Assembly: GCA_964435165.1 (NCBI GenBank)
Contig: CAYSXY010000017.1
Coordinates: 1 to 38,274, forward strand
Source: CAYSXY01 sp964435165
Lineage (GTDB): Bacteria; Pseudomonadota; Alphaproteobacteria; Rickettsiales; RI-342
Direction: 5' to 3'
DNA: 38,274 bases
The notes below the pieces were generated by a model. That model saw nothing but the letters and a program-made list of their open reading frames with translations. It was not told the DNA's origin and made no database searches. Position numbers and translations under genes: made by a program. Shown here in pieces: positions 8,267 to 16,680 of this stretch (positions within the stretch are counted from its first letter, which is position 1; every line of letters begins with the position of its first letter).

Positions 8267-8971
8267 TCAGTTGAGATGAAAACTAACAGGGATGCGAAAC
8301 TCAATCATGTCGCCCGCCGGATAGTCAGCCGGGACCGGAGGAACGGGATCGGCGCGTTCGATCATGTCGAGAATCGCCCGGTCCAGCAAGGTGTGCCCGG
8401 TTGAATATTCCAGCCATTTATAGAGAATATTGCCTTTGCGATCGATACGCACGCGTACAATACCCTGCCCTTCCATGCTTCGGCTTCTGGCGTAGTCCGG
8501 GTATTCCTGATGCTTGATAATCCATTGAGACAGCATTTGTTCATAGCGCGTCATGATGATCGCCTGATCGCGCTGCTTCTGCATTGTACCAGCCTCTATT
8601 TTTGGCCGGACATATCGATTAGACGGTGTCTCGTTCGTTGATGTAAGCGTTGAGGGAGGCGATGTCGCTGGGGCTGGCTGGTTGGTTCCGGGCGCTTTAG
8701 ATTCTAACGGAGTGTCGGCTCTCTCTGGAGATGGTGTTTGCTCTGTTGTGGTTGGCTGCGATTTGGTTCTGTTTGGCTTGTTCACAAAAATATTGCCACC
8801 CTCACCTACGGTGAGATTGATGATACGCACTTCCGTGGCCTGCTCTTCTTCATAAATATGATTAAACCAATACCAGCCGAGCATGAGATGAAACAGCACG
8901 GCAATGCCGATGGCGGCCCAGATCAACTGGTGGTGAAACCGGAACAGATGGGGGGTGTAGATGGCGCCCAT
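8267..8971 (-). CDS. tonB: TonB-family energy transducer
   Basis: TonB proteins carry energy from the ExbB-ExbD proton motor to outer-membrane TonB-dependent receptors. The protein has a short cytoplasmic start, one membrane anchor (about residues 16-35, LIWAAIGIAVLFHLMLGWYW), a Pro/Ser/Thr-rich periplasmic spacer (about 65-125) and a C-terminal TonB domain with YPDYARSRSMEGQGIVRVRI and the ending IEFRIPVSFHL. I prefer the ATG at 8971, which overlaps the exbD stop as TGATG. A GTG one codon earlier (8974) is also possible. The spacer is rich in Thr/Ser/Pro rather than in the classical Lys-Pro and Glu-Pro runs. Confidence 0.88.
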   Translation of the reverse strand: MGAIYTPHLFRFHHQLIWAAIGIAVLFHLMLGWYWFNHIYEEEQATEVRIINLTVGEGGNIFVNKPNRTKSQPTTTEQTPSPERADTPLESKAPGTNQPAPATSPPSTLTSTNETPSNRYVRPKIEAGTMQKQRDQAIIMTRYEQMLSQWIIKHQEYPDYARSRSMEGQGIVRVRIDRKGNILYKWLEYSTGHTLLDRAILDMIERADPVPPVPADYPAGDMIEFRIPVSFHLN

Positions 8972-9399
8972 CACGGTGACTCGGCTTGTATAGTGACAGT
9001 GCTTTTCTGTGTTGCCAGGCCGACCTGAACGCCCCCGGCGCTGCGTATGGATTGGAGCAGATCAATCAGGCGGCTGGCTTGTTGCTGGGCATCGGCTTTG
9101 ACGGTGATGATGGCATTGGGATGCATTTCCAGCAATTGTTGCATCCGGGCGGTAATCACACGCTCCGGCACAAGGCCACCATTGATGTAGACTTCATTGC
9201 GGGTATTCAGCAGCACGATAATCTCACCAGGGTCGACCGCCTGGCCACTCTCCGCGGCTGGAATCGACAGTTGCGTAACATCATGTTGCTCAATTTTGCC
9301 TGCCAGCAGGAAAAAAATCAGGAGCAGAAAAATGACATTGATCAGCGGAATCAGGTTGATTTGTCGGAAGCGGCGTTTCTTTTCTTCAAAGACCAGCAT
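8971..9399 (-). CDS. exbD: ExbD/TolR-family biopolymer transport protein (second copy)
   Basis: This is a proton-channel partner with one membrane helix. The motif INLIPLINVIFLLLIFFLLA follows the basic N-terminus EEKKRRFRQ. The residue matching the essential membrane aspartate of ExbD (the D of PLIDV) is asparagine here (PLINV), whereas the upstream copy keeps the aspartate. A longer frame begins with a TTG at 9414, but that TTG lies in the GAGGAG ribosome binding site (9407-9412) that serves the ATG at 9399, so 9399 is the better start. The gene ends in the TGATG overlap with tonB and begins 11 bases after the first exbD. Confidence 0.88.
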   Translation of the reverse strand: MLVFEEKKRRFRQINLIPLINVIFLLLIFFLLAGKIEQHDVTQLSIPAAESGQAVDPGEIIVLLNTRNEVYINGGLVPERVITARMQQLLEMHPNAIITVKADAQQQASRLIDLLQSIRSAGGVQVGLATQKSTVTIQAESP

Positions 9400-9410
9400 T
9401 TCTGTTCTCC

Positions 9411-9824
9411 TCAATAGTGCCAGTCGGAGATGGATATATTCGTTCCGCCCACCTGATGAACCAGATCCATCACCGCAATCACTTCCTGCACGGTCACATT
9501 ATTCGTACTCATCACCAGCACTTGACGATTCGGATCATCCTGCAGTGCTTTTTCAAGCCGCTCTGTGAGTTGATCCGGCTCGACCGGTGTGGTGCGGTAG
9601 AATAAGCGGCCCTGATCGGCCACCACGATGACAACCGGTGTGACGGCCTCCTCCGCCATCTCGCTGTCCATGATGCTCGGACTGCTGGGGAACGAGAGCG
9701 AGATTGCATCGACATGGTTGAAGTTACTACTCAGCATGAAAAAGACAATCAGGAGGAACACCACATCAATCAATGGGGTGAGGTTTAGCTGCCTGTTCCG
9801 CCCTGCCGTACGTTCAAACTCCAT
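9411..9824 (-). CDS. exbD: ExbD/TolR-family biopolymer transport protein (first copy)
   Basis: The 137-residue protein has a short cytoplasmic start, one membrane helix with the canonical LNLTPLIDVVFLLIVFFML (about residues 13-31) including the conserved Asp, and a periplasmic domain ending in VHQVGGTNISISDW. With ExbB it forms the proton channel that powers TonB. It begins 2 bases after exbB. This copy keeps the channel aspartate that the neighbouring second copy lacks, so it is probably the proton-conducting subunit. Confidence 0.9.
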   Translation of the reverse strand: MEFERTAGRNRQLNLTPLIDVVFLLIVFFMLSSNFNHVDAISLSFPSSPSIMDSEMAEEAVTPVVIVVADQGRLFYRTTPVEPDQLTERLEKALQDDPNRQVLVMSTNNVTVQEVIAVMDLVHQVGGTNISISDWHY

Positions 9825-9826
9825 TC

Positions 9827-10939
9827 TTACGAATCAACCGGTTCTTTGTGTGATGTTGATGATGGGTTGGGGCTGACGCCCGGGCCCTGCTGCTGGCGTT
9901 GCTGGCTGATGGTAGCGGCATATTCCCGCGCGGCTTGCGCCGACGGATGCGATGAGCCAAAGCCGGACCAGGAAGGAGCCGATGATGGCCGTGATGATGA
10001 GGTGAATCCACTTTGCGGTGGTTGCGGTGAGTGTTGCCCTTGTGATGAGACAAAGCCTGACTGTGCATAGGGAGGTGATGGTTCCGGCTGATAATTGCCT
10101 TGGGACGTTTGCGAGGATGCCTTAGCGTCACCGCCAAAATAGTGCGGGTGTTGTTGCGGCGGTTGATGCTCAGAACGAATATGCTGTTCCTGTACGGTGT
10201 AGCCTGCTGAGGAAGGCGTGTTTTGTTGTGCCGGTTGCATAGGCTTAGATGCGGGTGGTACAACAATCGCATTGCCAAGTGGCGCTGTTTCTTTCGGCGT
10301 TGCCGTTGCAATTTTCATATCCAATGAAATCAGCCGTGAGGAGGTTTCTTTGAGAATGCCGCGAAATTTCTCAATCATCCCGTCAAAAATAAAGAATGCG
10401 GCGAGCGCTGGCACCGCGACGACCAGTCCTCCCACCGTGGTGAGCAGTGCTTCCCAAATTCCCCCGGCAAGCATGGAAGGATCAACGCGTGCGCCTGCCC
10501 CTTCAAGCCGTGAAAACGCTTTGACCATGCCGATGACGGTACCCAGCAGGCCCAATAGTGGCCCGACATTGGCCACCATTTCAAGGCCTTTCATATGGGA
10601 TTCAAGCTCATTGACTTCCATGGTGCCAATGCGCTGAATCTCTGCCTGCCGTTTGGCGGGCGACATGTTTTTATCCTGAATTGCATGGATGATGGTGTAT
10701 TGTACCCGGCTAAGCGGCGTGCCCATTTGTTTCGCACGCTGGCGGGCGCGCTCCACATCACCGCCCAGCACCAGTTCAATCACCTCATCTGCAGCACGGC
10801 TACTGGTAACCTGACCGCGAACAAACTGATAAGTTTTGTAAAAGATAATCGCCAAGCTGTAGATCGACAATGCCATCAGGATAAACATGATGACACCGCC
10901 TTTTTCAAAGAGCAATGTAGCAATATCGGCTAATGACAT
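9827..10939 (-). CDS. exbB: ExbB/TolQ/MotA-family proton channel protein with long C-terminal tail
   Basis: The first ~215 residues form a normal ExbB: a first membrane helix at about 14-36 (GVIMFILMALSIYSLAIIFY), a cytoplasmic loop (about 40-130), then two helices containing NVGPLLGLLGTVIGMVKAF (about 124-142) and the run GIWEALLTTVGGLVVAVPAL. The remaining ~155 residues are an unusual low-complexity tail rich in Pro, Gln, Ser, Gly and Tyr with no recognisable fold. By ExbB topology it should be cytoplasmic. Typical ExbB proteins end soon after the third helix. GGGGAGAG precedes the ATG. It is the first gene of the ten-gene minus-strand unit. Confidence 0.9.
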   Translation of the reverse strand: MSLADIATLLFEKGGVIMFILMALSIYSLAIIFYKTYQFVRGQVTSSRAADEVIELVLGGDVERARQRAKQMGTPLSRVQYTIIHAIQDKNMSPAKRQAEIQRIGTMEVNELESHMKGLEMVANVGPLLGLLGTVIGMVKAFSRLEGAGARVDPSMLAGGIWEALLTTVGGLVVAVPALAAFFIFDGMIEKFRGILKETSSRLISLDMKIATATPKETAPLGNAIVVPPASKPMQPAQQNTPSSAGYTVQEQHIRSEHQPPQQHPHYFGGDAKASSQTSQGNYQPEPSPPYAQSGFVSSQGQHSPQPPQSGFTSSSRPSSAPSWSGFGSSHPSAQAAREYAATISQQRQQQGPGVSPNPSSTSHKEPVDS

Positions 10940-11034
10940 GGTGCTGACTCTCCCCTTGCCGGCTCAATCCCTGTGCTTCAATATTATGAATATATACTAC
11001 AAGATGTGGTATAAATGCATCATTCATACTATAT

Positions 11035-11053
11035 ACATGATTTTTTATCATGT
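11035..11053. promoter_or_regulatory. Perfect inverted repeat in the exbB-trkH promoter region
   Basis: ACATGAT (11035-11041) and ATCATGT (11047-11053) are separated by five T. The repeat lies in the AT-rich gap between two divergent genes, about 95 bases upstream of exbB and 104 bases upstream of trkH. It could be an operator, but I cannot match it to a known regulator such as Fur, and AT-rich DNA yields such dyads by chance. Confidence 0.3.
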
Positions 11054-11156
11054 TGCATTATTTCTTTTCACGCTTTTTTCATTCTTTTATAACGCTGTTG
11101 TAGCGACCGCACAGTGCTGTCGATAATGTTTTGATATTAATGCTGATGAGACGCTG

Positions 11157-12611
11157 ATGCGAATAGAATGGCAGCCAATCCTTCTGGCGAATGGTATTTT
11201 TATCAGCATTCTGGCTTGTGCGATGTTGCTGCCTGCGCTTGTCGATGTGGCCTATGACAACCCGGACTGGCAAGCCTTTCTCATGGGGTTTTTCGTCACT
11301 TTTTTTCTGGGCGTAGGATTATATCTCATCAATCGTGGTTATCGAAAGCCGTTGAATATTCGTCAGGCGTTTTTGCTCACGGCAAGTTGCTGGGTAACGC
11401 TGCCTTTTTTCGCCGCTTTGCCCTTTTATTTTGCTGATATTCAGCTCAATTTTATCAATGCATGGTTTGAGTCTGTCTCCGCCCTCACCACAACGGGTGC
11501 AACCGTCATGTCAGGGCTGGATGCAGCGCCGCCCGGTATTCTGCTGTGGCGTTCGCTCTTGCAATGGCTGGGGGGGATTGGAATCATCGCGCTTGCCGTT
11601 GCCATTTTGCCAATGTTGAAAATTGGCGGAATGCAGCTTTTCCGGACAGAATCATCGGACAAATCCGAGAAAGTGTTGCCGCGTGCGCGTCAGATTTCCA
11701 CCGTGATTGGCTCGATTTATCTGTTTTTCACCGGCCTGTGTGCGCTGTTGCTGTGGATGGTGGGGCTGGACGGGTTTGATGCTATTAATCATGCCATGAC
11801 AACCGTTGCTACCGCTGGTTTCTCCACCTATGACACCTCCATTGCGCATTTTGATAACAAAGCGGCGGAGGCGATTATCATCGTGTTTATGCTGATGAGC
11901 GCTTTGCCGTTTATTCTTTATTTTCAATTTGTGCGCGGGCGTCAGCTTGACTTGCTGAACGATACGCAGGTGCATACATTTTTGACTATCTGGCTGATTG
12001 CGGTTGTGATGGTGACACTCTGGCTTTGGCATACCGATGTCTATGCCAATTTTGGGCAGGCCTTTCGCTATGCTGCATTCAACGTGACATCGGTGGCCAC
12101 CACGACGGGCTATGCCTCGGCAGATTTCAATTTGTGGGGCGGGTTCGCTGTGACGTTTTTGTTTTTATTCTGCGTGCTTGGCGGATGCACTGGTTCAACC
12201 ACGGGTGGTATTAAAATTTTCCGCCTGCAGGTGTTGATGGAGACTGCCAAGATACAATTCGGACATCTGGTGCGTCCACATGCGGTGATTCTGCCGACCT
12301 TCAATGGCAAGACCATTGAATTGTCAGTAGTTAATGCCGTCATGAGCTACTGTCTGCTCTTTGCCGTTTGTTTTATGGTGTTGGCATCGAGTCTTTCGCT
12401 GTTTGGCCTGGATTACATCACCTGTATGAGTGGTGCCGCCTCCATGCTGGCGAATCTAGGGCCTGCACTTGGCGATATTATTGGCCCGTCCGGCAGTTAT
12501 GCGCCGTTGCCGGATGGGGCAAAAATTCTTTTAGCATTAGGTATGATGCTTGGGCGCTTGGAATTATTCACCATTCTGGTATTGTGCGCTCCTGCTTTCT
12601 GGAAGGATTGA
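11157..12611 (+). CDS. trkH: TrkH-family potassium uptake channel subunit
   Basis: The 484-residue polytopic inner-membrane protein takes up K+ together with a TrkA-type nucleotide-binding subunit, which is not in this window. The four pore-loop selectivity segments of the TrkH/KtrB superfamily are all visible: SALTTTGATV, TVATAGFSTY, SVATTTGYAS and MLANLGPALG. About ten hydrophobic segments surround them. The ATG has only a weak upstream purine stretch (TGATGAGA). The YggT-family gene follows after two bases, so the pair is probably co-transcribed. It is divergent from the exb-rml operon. Confidence 0.93.
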   Translation: MRIEWQPILLANGIFISILACAMLLPALVDVAYDNPDWQAFLMGFFVTFFLGVGLYLINRGYRKPLNIRQAFLLTASCWVTLPFFAALPFYFADIQLNFINAWFESVSALTTTGATVMSGLDAAPPGILLWRSLLQWLGGIGIIALAVAILPMLKIGGMQLFRTESSDKSEKVLPRARQISTVIGSIYLFFTGLCALLLWMVGLDGFDAINHAMTTVATAGFSTYDTSIAHFDNKAAEAIIIVFMLMSALPFILYFQFVRGRQLDLLNDTQVHTFLTIWLIAVVMVTLWLWHTDVYANFGQAFRYAAFNVTSVATTTGYASADFNLWGGFAVTFLFLFCVLGGCTGSTTGGIKIFRLQVLMETAKIQFGHLVRPHAVILPTFNGKTIELSVVNAVMSYCLLFAVCFMVLASSLSLFGLDYITCMSGAASMLANLGPALGDIIGPSGSYAPLPDGAKILLALGMMLGRLELFTILVLCAPAFWKD

Positions 12612-12613
12612 TT

Positions 12614-12967
12614 ATGCACCCTGTCGCTTATTTCTTCTCGGCCCTGCTGGGCTTTGTCAGTACCGTCATCGGCATCTATATGTTTATTGTGTTGATTGCC
12701 GTGATTATGCATCTGCTGGTGCAGTTCCGTGTGGTCAATCTGCACAATAGTGTCGTGTACAAAATCTATGAAATTTTGAATCGTTTGACGGAACCGGCAT
12801 TGCGGCCCATTCGTCGACGCCTGCCCTCCTTTGGCGGGATAGATCTCTCACCATTGGTATTATATCTGGCCCTGCTGCTGCTGCAGACGCTCATCGGCTC
12901 ACTGCAATATTCCATCGGCTATTACAGTGTTTCCTCCTCACCGACAGAGATTGCCCCGATTATGTAA
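12614..12967 (+). CDS. YggT-family membrane protein
   Basis: The 117-residue protein has the YggT layout: a hydrophobic start, a first membrane segment (about residues 8-37), then the family signature region with NRLTEPALRPIRRRLPSFGGIDLSPLV (given here only as location, about 60-86) and a second membrane segment (about 84-105). The ATG at 12614 is chosen because GGAAGGA lies directly upstream; a longer open frame begins at 12368 inside trkH and is an artefact. YggT proteins are inner-membrane proteins of poorly defined role, linked in other bacteria to osmotic tolerance or cell division. Pairing with a K+ transporter is compatible with an osmotic function. Confidence 0.85.
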   Translation: MHPVAYFFSALLGFVSTVIGIYMFIVLIAVIMHLLVQFRVVNLHNSVVYKIYEILNRLTEPALRPIRRRLPSFGGIDLSPLVLYLALLLLQTLIGSLQYSIGYYSVSSSPTEIAPIM

Positions 12968-12995
12968 GGCTGCTCGGCGGCTGCCTTTCCGTATA

Positions 12996-14222
12996 TCAGT
13001 CTGGCGATGGCACGGCGTCCAACTGTGTCTTGCGCAGGCGCAAGCGCAGCGAATTGAGCCTGATAAAGCCTTCCGCATCCTGTTGGTTGTAGACGTCATC
13101 CGCTTCAAAGGTGGCGTGATCCTTACTGTATAGGCTTTGAAGTGATTTGCGTCCGGTGGTCCAGACGGAGCCTTTATAGAGCTTGAGACGCACTACGCCG
13201 TTGACCTGACGCTGACTAAGATCGATGGCGGCCTGCAGCATCTCGCGCTCAGGTGACCACCAATAACCATTATAAATAAGCTCGGCATAGCGTGGCATTA
13301 GTTCATCTTTGAGATGTGCGGCTCCTTTGTCGAGTGTAATACTCTCAATTGCCCTGTGCGCTTTAAGCAGAATCGTGCCACCCGGTGTTTCATAAATCCC
13401 GCGTGATTTCATTCCGACATAACGGTTTTCCACCAAATCAAGTCGGCCAATCCCGTGTTTGCCGCCCAGCTCATTGAGTTTAGTCAGCAGTGCGGAAGGG
13501 CTGAGTGCATCATCATTGATAGCGACAGGGTCACCCTTCTCAAAGGTAATGGTGATTTCCTCCGGTGTATCCGGGGCGGCCTCTGGAGAGACAGAGCGCA
13601 AATACACATCCTCATCGGCTTCTTCCCATGGGTCTTCGAGCACTTCGCCTTCATAGGAGGTGTGGAGCAGATTGGCATCCATCGAATATGGCGCTTCACC
13701 GCGTTTACCCTTGGGGATGTCAATGCCGTGCTGCTCGGCATATTCGATGAGTTTGGTGCGGGAATTCAACTCCCAAATACGCCAGGGAGCGATCACTTTG
13801 ATGTCGGGTTGCAGGCTGTAATAGCCAAGTTCAAAGCGTACCTGGTCATTGCCTTTTCCGGTAGCACCATGAGCGACCGCATCAGCTCCGGTTTGTCGTG
13901 CAATCTCGATTTGGCGTTTGGAAATCAGTGGACGTGCGATAGAGGTGCCGAGCAGATATTCTCCCTCATACACTGTATTGGCGCGGAACATGGGAAACAC
14001 GTAGTCACGGACAAACTCTTCGCGTAGATCTTCAATATAAATTTCTTTCACGCCCAAGGCTTCCGCCTTGGCGCGAGCCGGCGCCAGTTCTTCACCCTGC
14101 CCCAGATCGGCCGTAAAGGTGACGACTTCGCAACCATAGGTTTCCTGCAGCCATTTGAGAATAATGGAGGTGTCCAGTCCGCCGGAATAGGCAAGAACAA
14201 CTTTGTTGATTTTTTCGGTCAT
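12996..14222 (-). CDS. argG: Argininosuccinate synthase
   Basis: ArgG joins citrulline and aspartate, using ATP, to form argininosuccinate in arginine synthesis. The 408-residue protein has the N-type ATP pyrophosphatase loop AYSGGLDTS (residues 11-19), then the family stretches GATGKGNDQVRFE and PWRIWELNSR, and ends with LRLRLRKTQLD. The open frame extends upstream to 14288, but the ATG at 14222 has AAAAGGAG just before it and matches the normal family start. It is convergent with the YggT gene (28-base gap) and divergent from the acyl-CoA dehydrogenase gene. Confidence 0.96.
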   Translation of the reverse strand: MTEKINKVVLAYSGGLDTSIILKWLQETYGCEVVTFTADLGQGEELAPARAKAEALGVKEIYIEDLREEFVRDYVFPMFRANTVYEGEYLLGTSIARPLISKRQIEIARQTGADAVAHGATGKGNDQVRFELGYYSLQPDIKVIAPWRIWELNSRTKLIEYAEQHGIDIPKGKRGEAPYSMDANLLHTSYEGEVLEDPWEEADEDVYLRSVSPEAAPDTPEEITITFEKGDPVAINDDALSPSALLTKLNELGGKHGIGRLDLVENRYVGMKSRGIYETPGGTILLKAHRAIESITLDKGAAHLKDELMPRYAELIYNGYWWSPEREMLQAAIDLSQRQVNGVVRLKLYKGSVWTTGRKSLQSLYSKDHATFEADDVYNQQDAEGFIRLNSLRLRLRKTQLDAVPSPD

Positions 14223-14283
14223 TGATGTGCTCCTTTTCACGACACTATCTACTGGCTGTCGCGGGCAGAAACAAGCGGCTTTC

Positions 14284-14306
14284 ACCATTTATTCAACATA
14301 AATGGT
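14284..14306. promoter_or_regulatory. Candidate operator: perfect 9-bp dyad before the acyl-CoA dehydrogenase gene
   Basis: ACCATTTAT (14284-14292) and ATAAATGGT (14298-14306) flank a five-base spacer. The site ends 12 bases before the start codon at 14319, and lies in the 96-base gap shared with argG. Dyads of this size and position are typical for TetR- or GntR-type repressors of fatty-acid genes, but no regulator gene is adjacent. Confidence 0.45.
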
Positions 14307-14318
14307 TAGGTTGATTGC

Positions 14319-16016
14319 ATGGTTGCGTATCCTTACACTCCTCCCATTGATGCCATGATGGATAGTCTGACGACGATTGGTCGATTGGATGAGATATTGG
14401 CCCTGCCTGCCTATCAGCAAGTAGATGCCGGACTGGCGAATGCTATTTTAGAGGAAGCCGGGCGCTTTGCAGCAGATCGGCTGGCGCCGCTCAACCAGCC
14501 TGGTGATCGTGAAAAAGCAGTGTGGCAGGAAGGGCGCGTGACCATGCCGTCAGGTTTCCGCGATGCCTACCAGGCTTTTGTTGCCGGTGGCTGGAATATG
14601 GTGCCGAGTGAACTCGCGCATGGCGGCCAGCAATTACCGGCTATTCTTAATGTGGCTATTTCCGAATTGTGGAATAGCGCGAATATGAGTTTCGCACTCT
14701 GCCCCATGCTGACGCAGGGAGCGGTCGAAATGCTGGCTGTTCATGGAACGGAGGCATTGAAGGCGATTTATTTGCCCAGGCTGGTCTCGGGTGAATGGAC
14801 GGGCACCATGTGCCTGACCGAACCACAGGCCGGGTCCGATGTGGGAGTGCTGCGGTGCAGCGCCGTGCCGGATGGCGATGCCTACCGCATCACCGGCACT
14901 AAAATTTACATCACCTATGGTGAGCACGATCTTGCTGATAATATCATTCATATGGTGCTGGCGCGCCTGCCGGATGCTCCACCAGGCAGCAAGGGGATTT
15001 CACTATTCCTGGTGCCGACTTTTTTGCCAGATGCTCAGGGACAGCCGGGGGAGCGCAATGACGTGACCTGCCTGTCGATTGAGGAAAAGCTAGGCATTCA
15101 TGCCAGCCCTACCTGTGTGATGCATTTTGGCGACGAACTAGGGGCCATCGGCTATTTGATTGGTGAGCCGCATCGCGGTCTCAGCGCGATGTTCACCATG
15201 ATGAATAATGCACGGCTGCAGGTGGGAGTTGAAGGGCTGGGCATTGCCAGCTACGCCTCACAATTAGCTGAACAATATGCTGATGAGCGCCATCAGGGCG
15301 CGTCGCCGGGAGATCGAAGCGGGCAGCAAGTTCCCATTGCCGATCACCCGGATGTACAGCAAATGCTGCTCACGCTTCAGGCGCATCAGCATGGTGTGCG
15401 AGGTTTAATCATGCTGGCTGCTCGTATGATGGATATGGCGCGTTATGGCGGGCAAACTGATTCATGTGATGCATCATTTTCTGTCCTTAACTTTCTGACT
15501 CCTATAGTCAAAGCCTATGCAACAGATGTTGGTGTGAGTACCAGTTCACTGGCGCTCCAGGTCTTTGGTGGCTTGGGTTATGTCGAGGAGACAGGCGTGG
15601 CGCAGCTTTATCGCGATGCACGGATTGCCCCCATATATGAGGGAACAAATGGTATTCAGGCACACGATTTGCTCACACGAAAATTAACATTGCAAAAGGG
15701 TGAGGTTGCTAGCAGTCTCTGGCGTATTTGCTGCGACAGTAGCGCATCAGGTGCATTGACAGATGCGATTCAGGCTGCGCAGCAGCTTGGTGATGTATTG
15801 CGCGCGGCGTTGGCAGATAAGCCCCATGCCGCGCTTAGCAGTGCCAGTGATTATTTGAATATCTGTGGAATTGTGTTGGAAAACTGGGCGCTGGATCAAT
15901 TGCATCAGGCTCATGCAGATAAATATGCGGCTTATGCAGCGCATCACACCGGGACTATACTGCCTATGGTTCAAGCAAAAATAGCGGCAATTCACTATCG
16001 TTTAAATGCTGAGTGA
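14319..16016 (+). CDS. Acyl-CoA dehydrogenase (long FadE-like, ~600-residue class)
   Basis: The 565-residue flavoenzyme should oxidise an acyl-CoA to the trans-2-enoyl-CoA, passing electrons to ETF. It begins with the class-typical MVAYPYTPPIDAMM, shows CLTEPQAGSDVG (about residues 168-179) and TGTKIYITYGEHDL for FAD and substrate binding, LSIEEKLGIHASPTC, and the catalytic glutamate in IAPIYEGTNGIQA. The C-terminal extra domain marks the long bacterial class. The start is chosen by family alignment; the ribosome binding site is weak. A perfect dyad just upstream suggests local repression. Beta-oxidation partner genes are absent from the window, so substrate chain length cannot be inferred. 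Confidence 0.92.
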   Translation: MVAYPYTPPIDAMMDSLTTIGRLDEILALPAYQQVDAGLANAILEEAGRFAADRLAPLNQPGDREKAVWQEGRVTMPSGFRDAYQAFVAGGWNMVPSELAHGGQQLPAILNVAISELWNSANMSFALCPMLTQGAVEMLAVHGTEALKAIYLPRLVSGEWTGTMCLTEPQAGSDVGVLRCSAVPDGDAYRITGTKIYITYGEHDLADNIIHMVLARLPDAPPGSKGISLFLVPTFLPDAQGQPGERNDVTCLSIEEKLGIHASPTCVMHFGDELGAIGYLIGEPHRGLSAMFTMMNNARLQVGVEGLGIASYASQLAEQYADERHQGASPGDRSGQQVPIADHPDVQQMLLTLQAHQHGVRGLIMLAARMMDMARYGGQTDSCDASFSVLNFLTPIVKAYATDVGVSTSSLALQVFGGLGYVEETGVAQLYRDARIAPIYEGTNGIQAHDLLTRKLTLQKGEVASSLWRICCDSSASGALTDAIQAAQQLGDVLRAALADKPHAALSSASDYLNICGIVLENWALDQLHQAHADKYAAYAAHHTGTILPMVQAKIAAIHYRLNAE

Positions 16017-16035
16017 ATTGAATAAGGTATTTTGT

Positions 16036-16380
16036 TTACGCGTCTGCATTTTCTTCGGAAGCTTCCGGCTCTTTGCTGTTGGCTGACCGGGTGCGTCGCG
16101 TTGAGCCGCTTTTGAGTTTGACCAGTTTGCCTTTGTCATCGTCCCAGGTGTATTGCGAGACGACGATTTTTGTCCCCGTGGTAACAATGTCACCATTGGC
16201 AAGTTGCAGCACATCATAACCTTTTTGTAAAGCGTCGGTGATGAGTGCGGATGATTGGCGCAGATAGCGTGCATCGCCCATTACGGCGGCGTCAATCTCG
16301 GTGGCGTCATCATTCGCGGCGTCGTCGGGCAGACTCCCCGTGATTTTGACATTCCGTAGTATTTTCTTGCCGTAGGACAT
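16036..16380 (-). CDS. Uncharacterised 114-residue protein
   Basis: I do not recognise this family. The protein is soluble, starts MSYGKKILRNVKITG, has a probable helical and strand core (about residues 33-90, including LANGDIVTTGTKIVVSQY and YTWDDDKGKL) and ends in a charged low-complexity tail (KEPEASEENADA). GAGGT lies a few bases before the ATG, which makes translation credible. It is convergent with the acyl-CoA dehydrogenase gene (19-base gap) and lies downstream of flgE, but a terminator separates the two. Its upstream region holds three TTAACC motifs. Confidence 0.65.
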   Translation of the reverse strand: MSYGKKILRNVKITGSLPDDAANDDATEIDAAVMGDARYLRQSSALITDALQKGYDVLQLANGDIVTTGTKIVVSQYTWDDDKGKLVKLKSGSTRRTRSANSKEPEASEENADA

Positions 16381-16605
16381 AGCTACCTCAGCGTTTAACC
16401 AAAAATGGACACATCATAGTCGGCTAATTGAAAGGCGCAATGCCAAAATTAACCATTAGATGCATCATCTATATCAAAAAAAACAGTGATTTGCAATACC
16501 ATATATTGTTGCTCGTTAACCTTTGTTGTTAACTAAATAACAACATATAGTGTTTTTATTTAAAGGTTGGATTGAGGTGAATATCTTTGTGCATAGCCAC
16601 CATGC

Positions 16606-16638
16606 AAAAAAAAAGGGCGGTCACATCAGTGGCCGCCC
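16606..16638 (-). terminator. Rho-independent terminator downstream of flgE
   Basis: Read on the minus strand, a 10-bp GC-rich stem (16615-16624 with 16629-16638, one G-U pair, 4-base loop) is followed by nine T (16606-16614). It ends the fliK-flgD-flgE transcript about 175 bases past the flgE stop and before the small gene at 16036-16380. Confidence 0.85.
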
Positions 16639-16680
16639 GTGGGGTTGTCCGAGGGGAAACGGAACCTGGTTGAGAATGTC

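Noticed and set aside
12368..12613. Longer N-terminus for the YggT-family protein
   Set aside because: It lies wholly within trkH in another frame; the ATG at 12614 has GGAAGGA upstream and matches the family start.
14223..14288. Extended N-terminus for ArgG
   Set aside because: The extension is not family-like and the ATG at 14222 has a strong ribosome binding site.
16516..16532. Full CtrA site TTAA-N7-TTAA
   Set aside because: The two TTAA are separated by nine bases, not seven.
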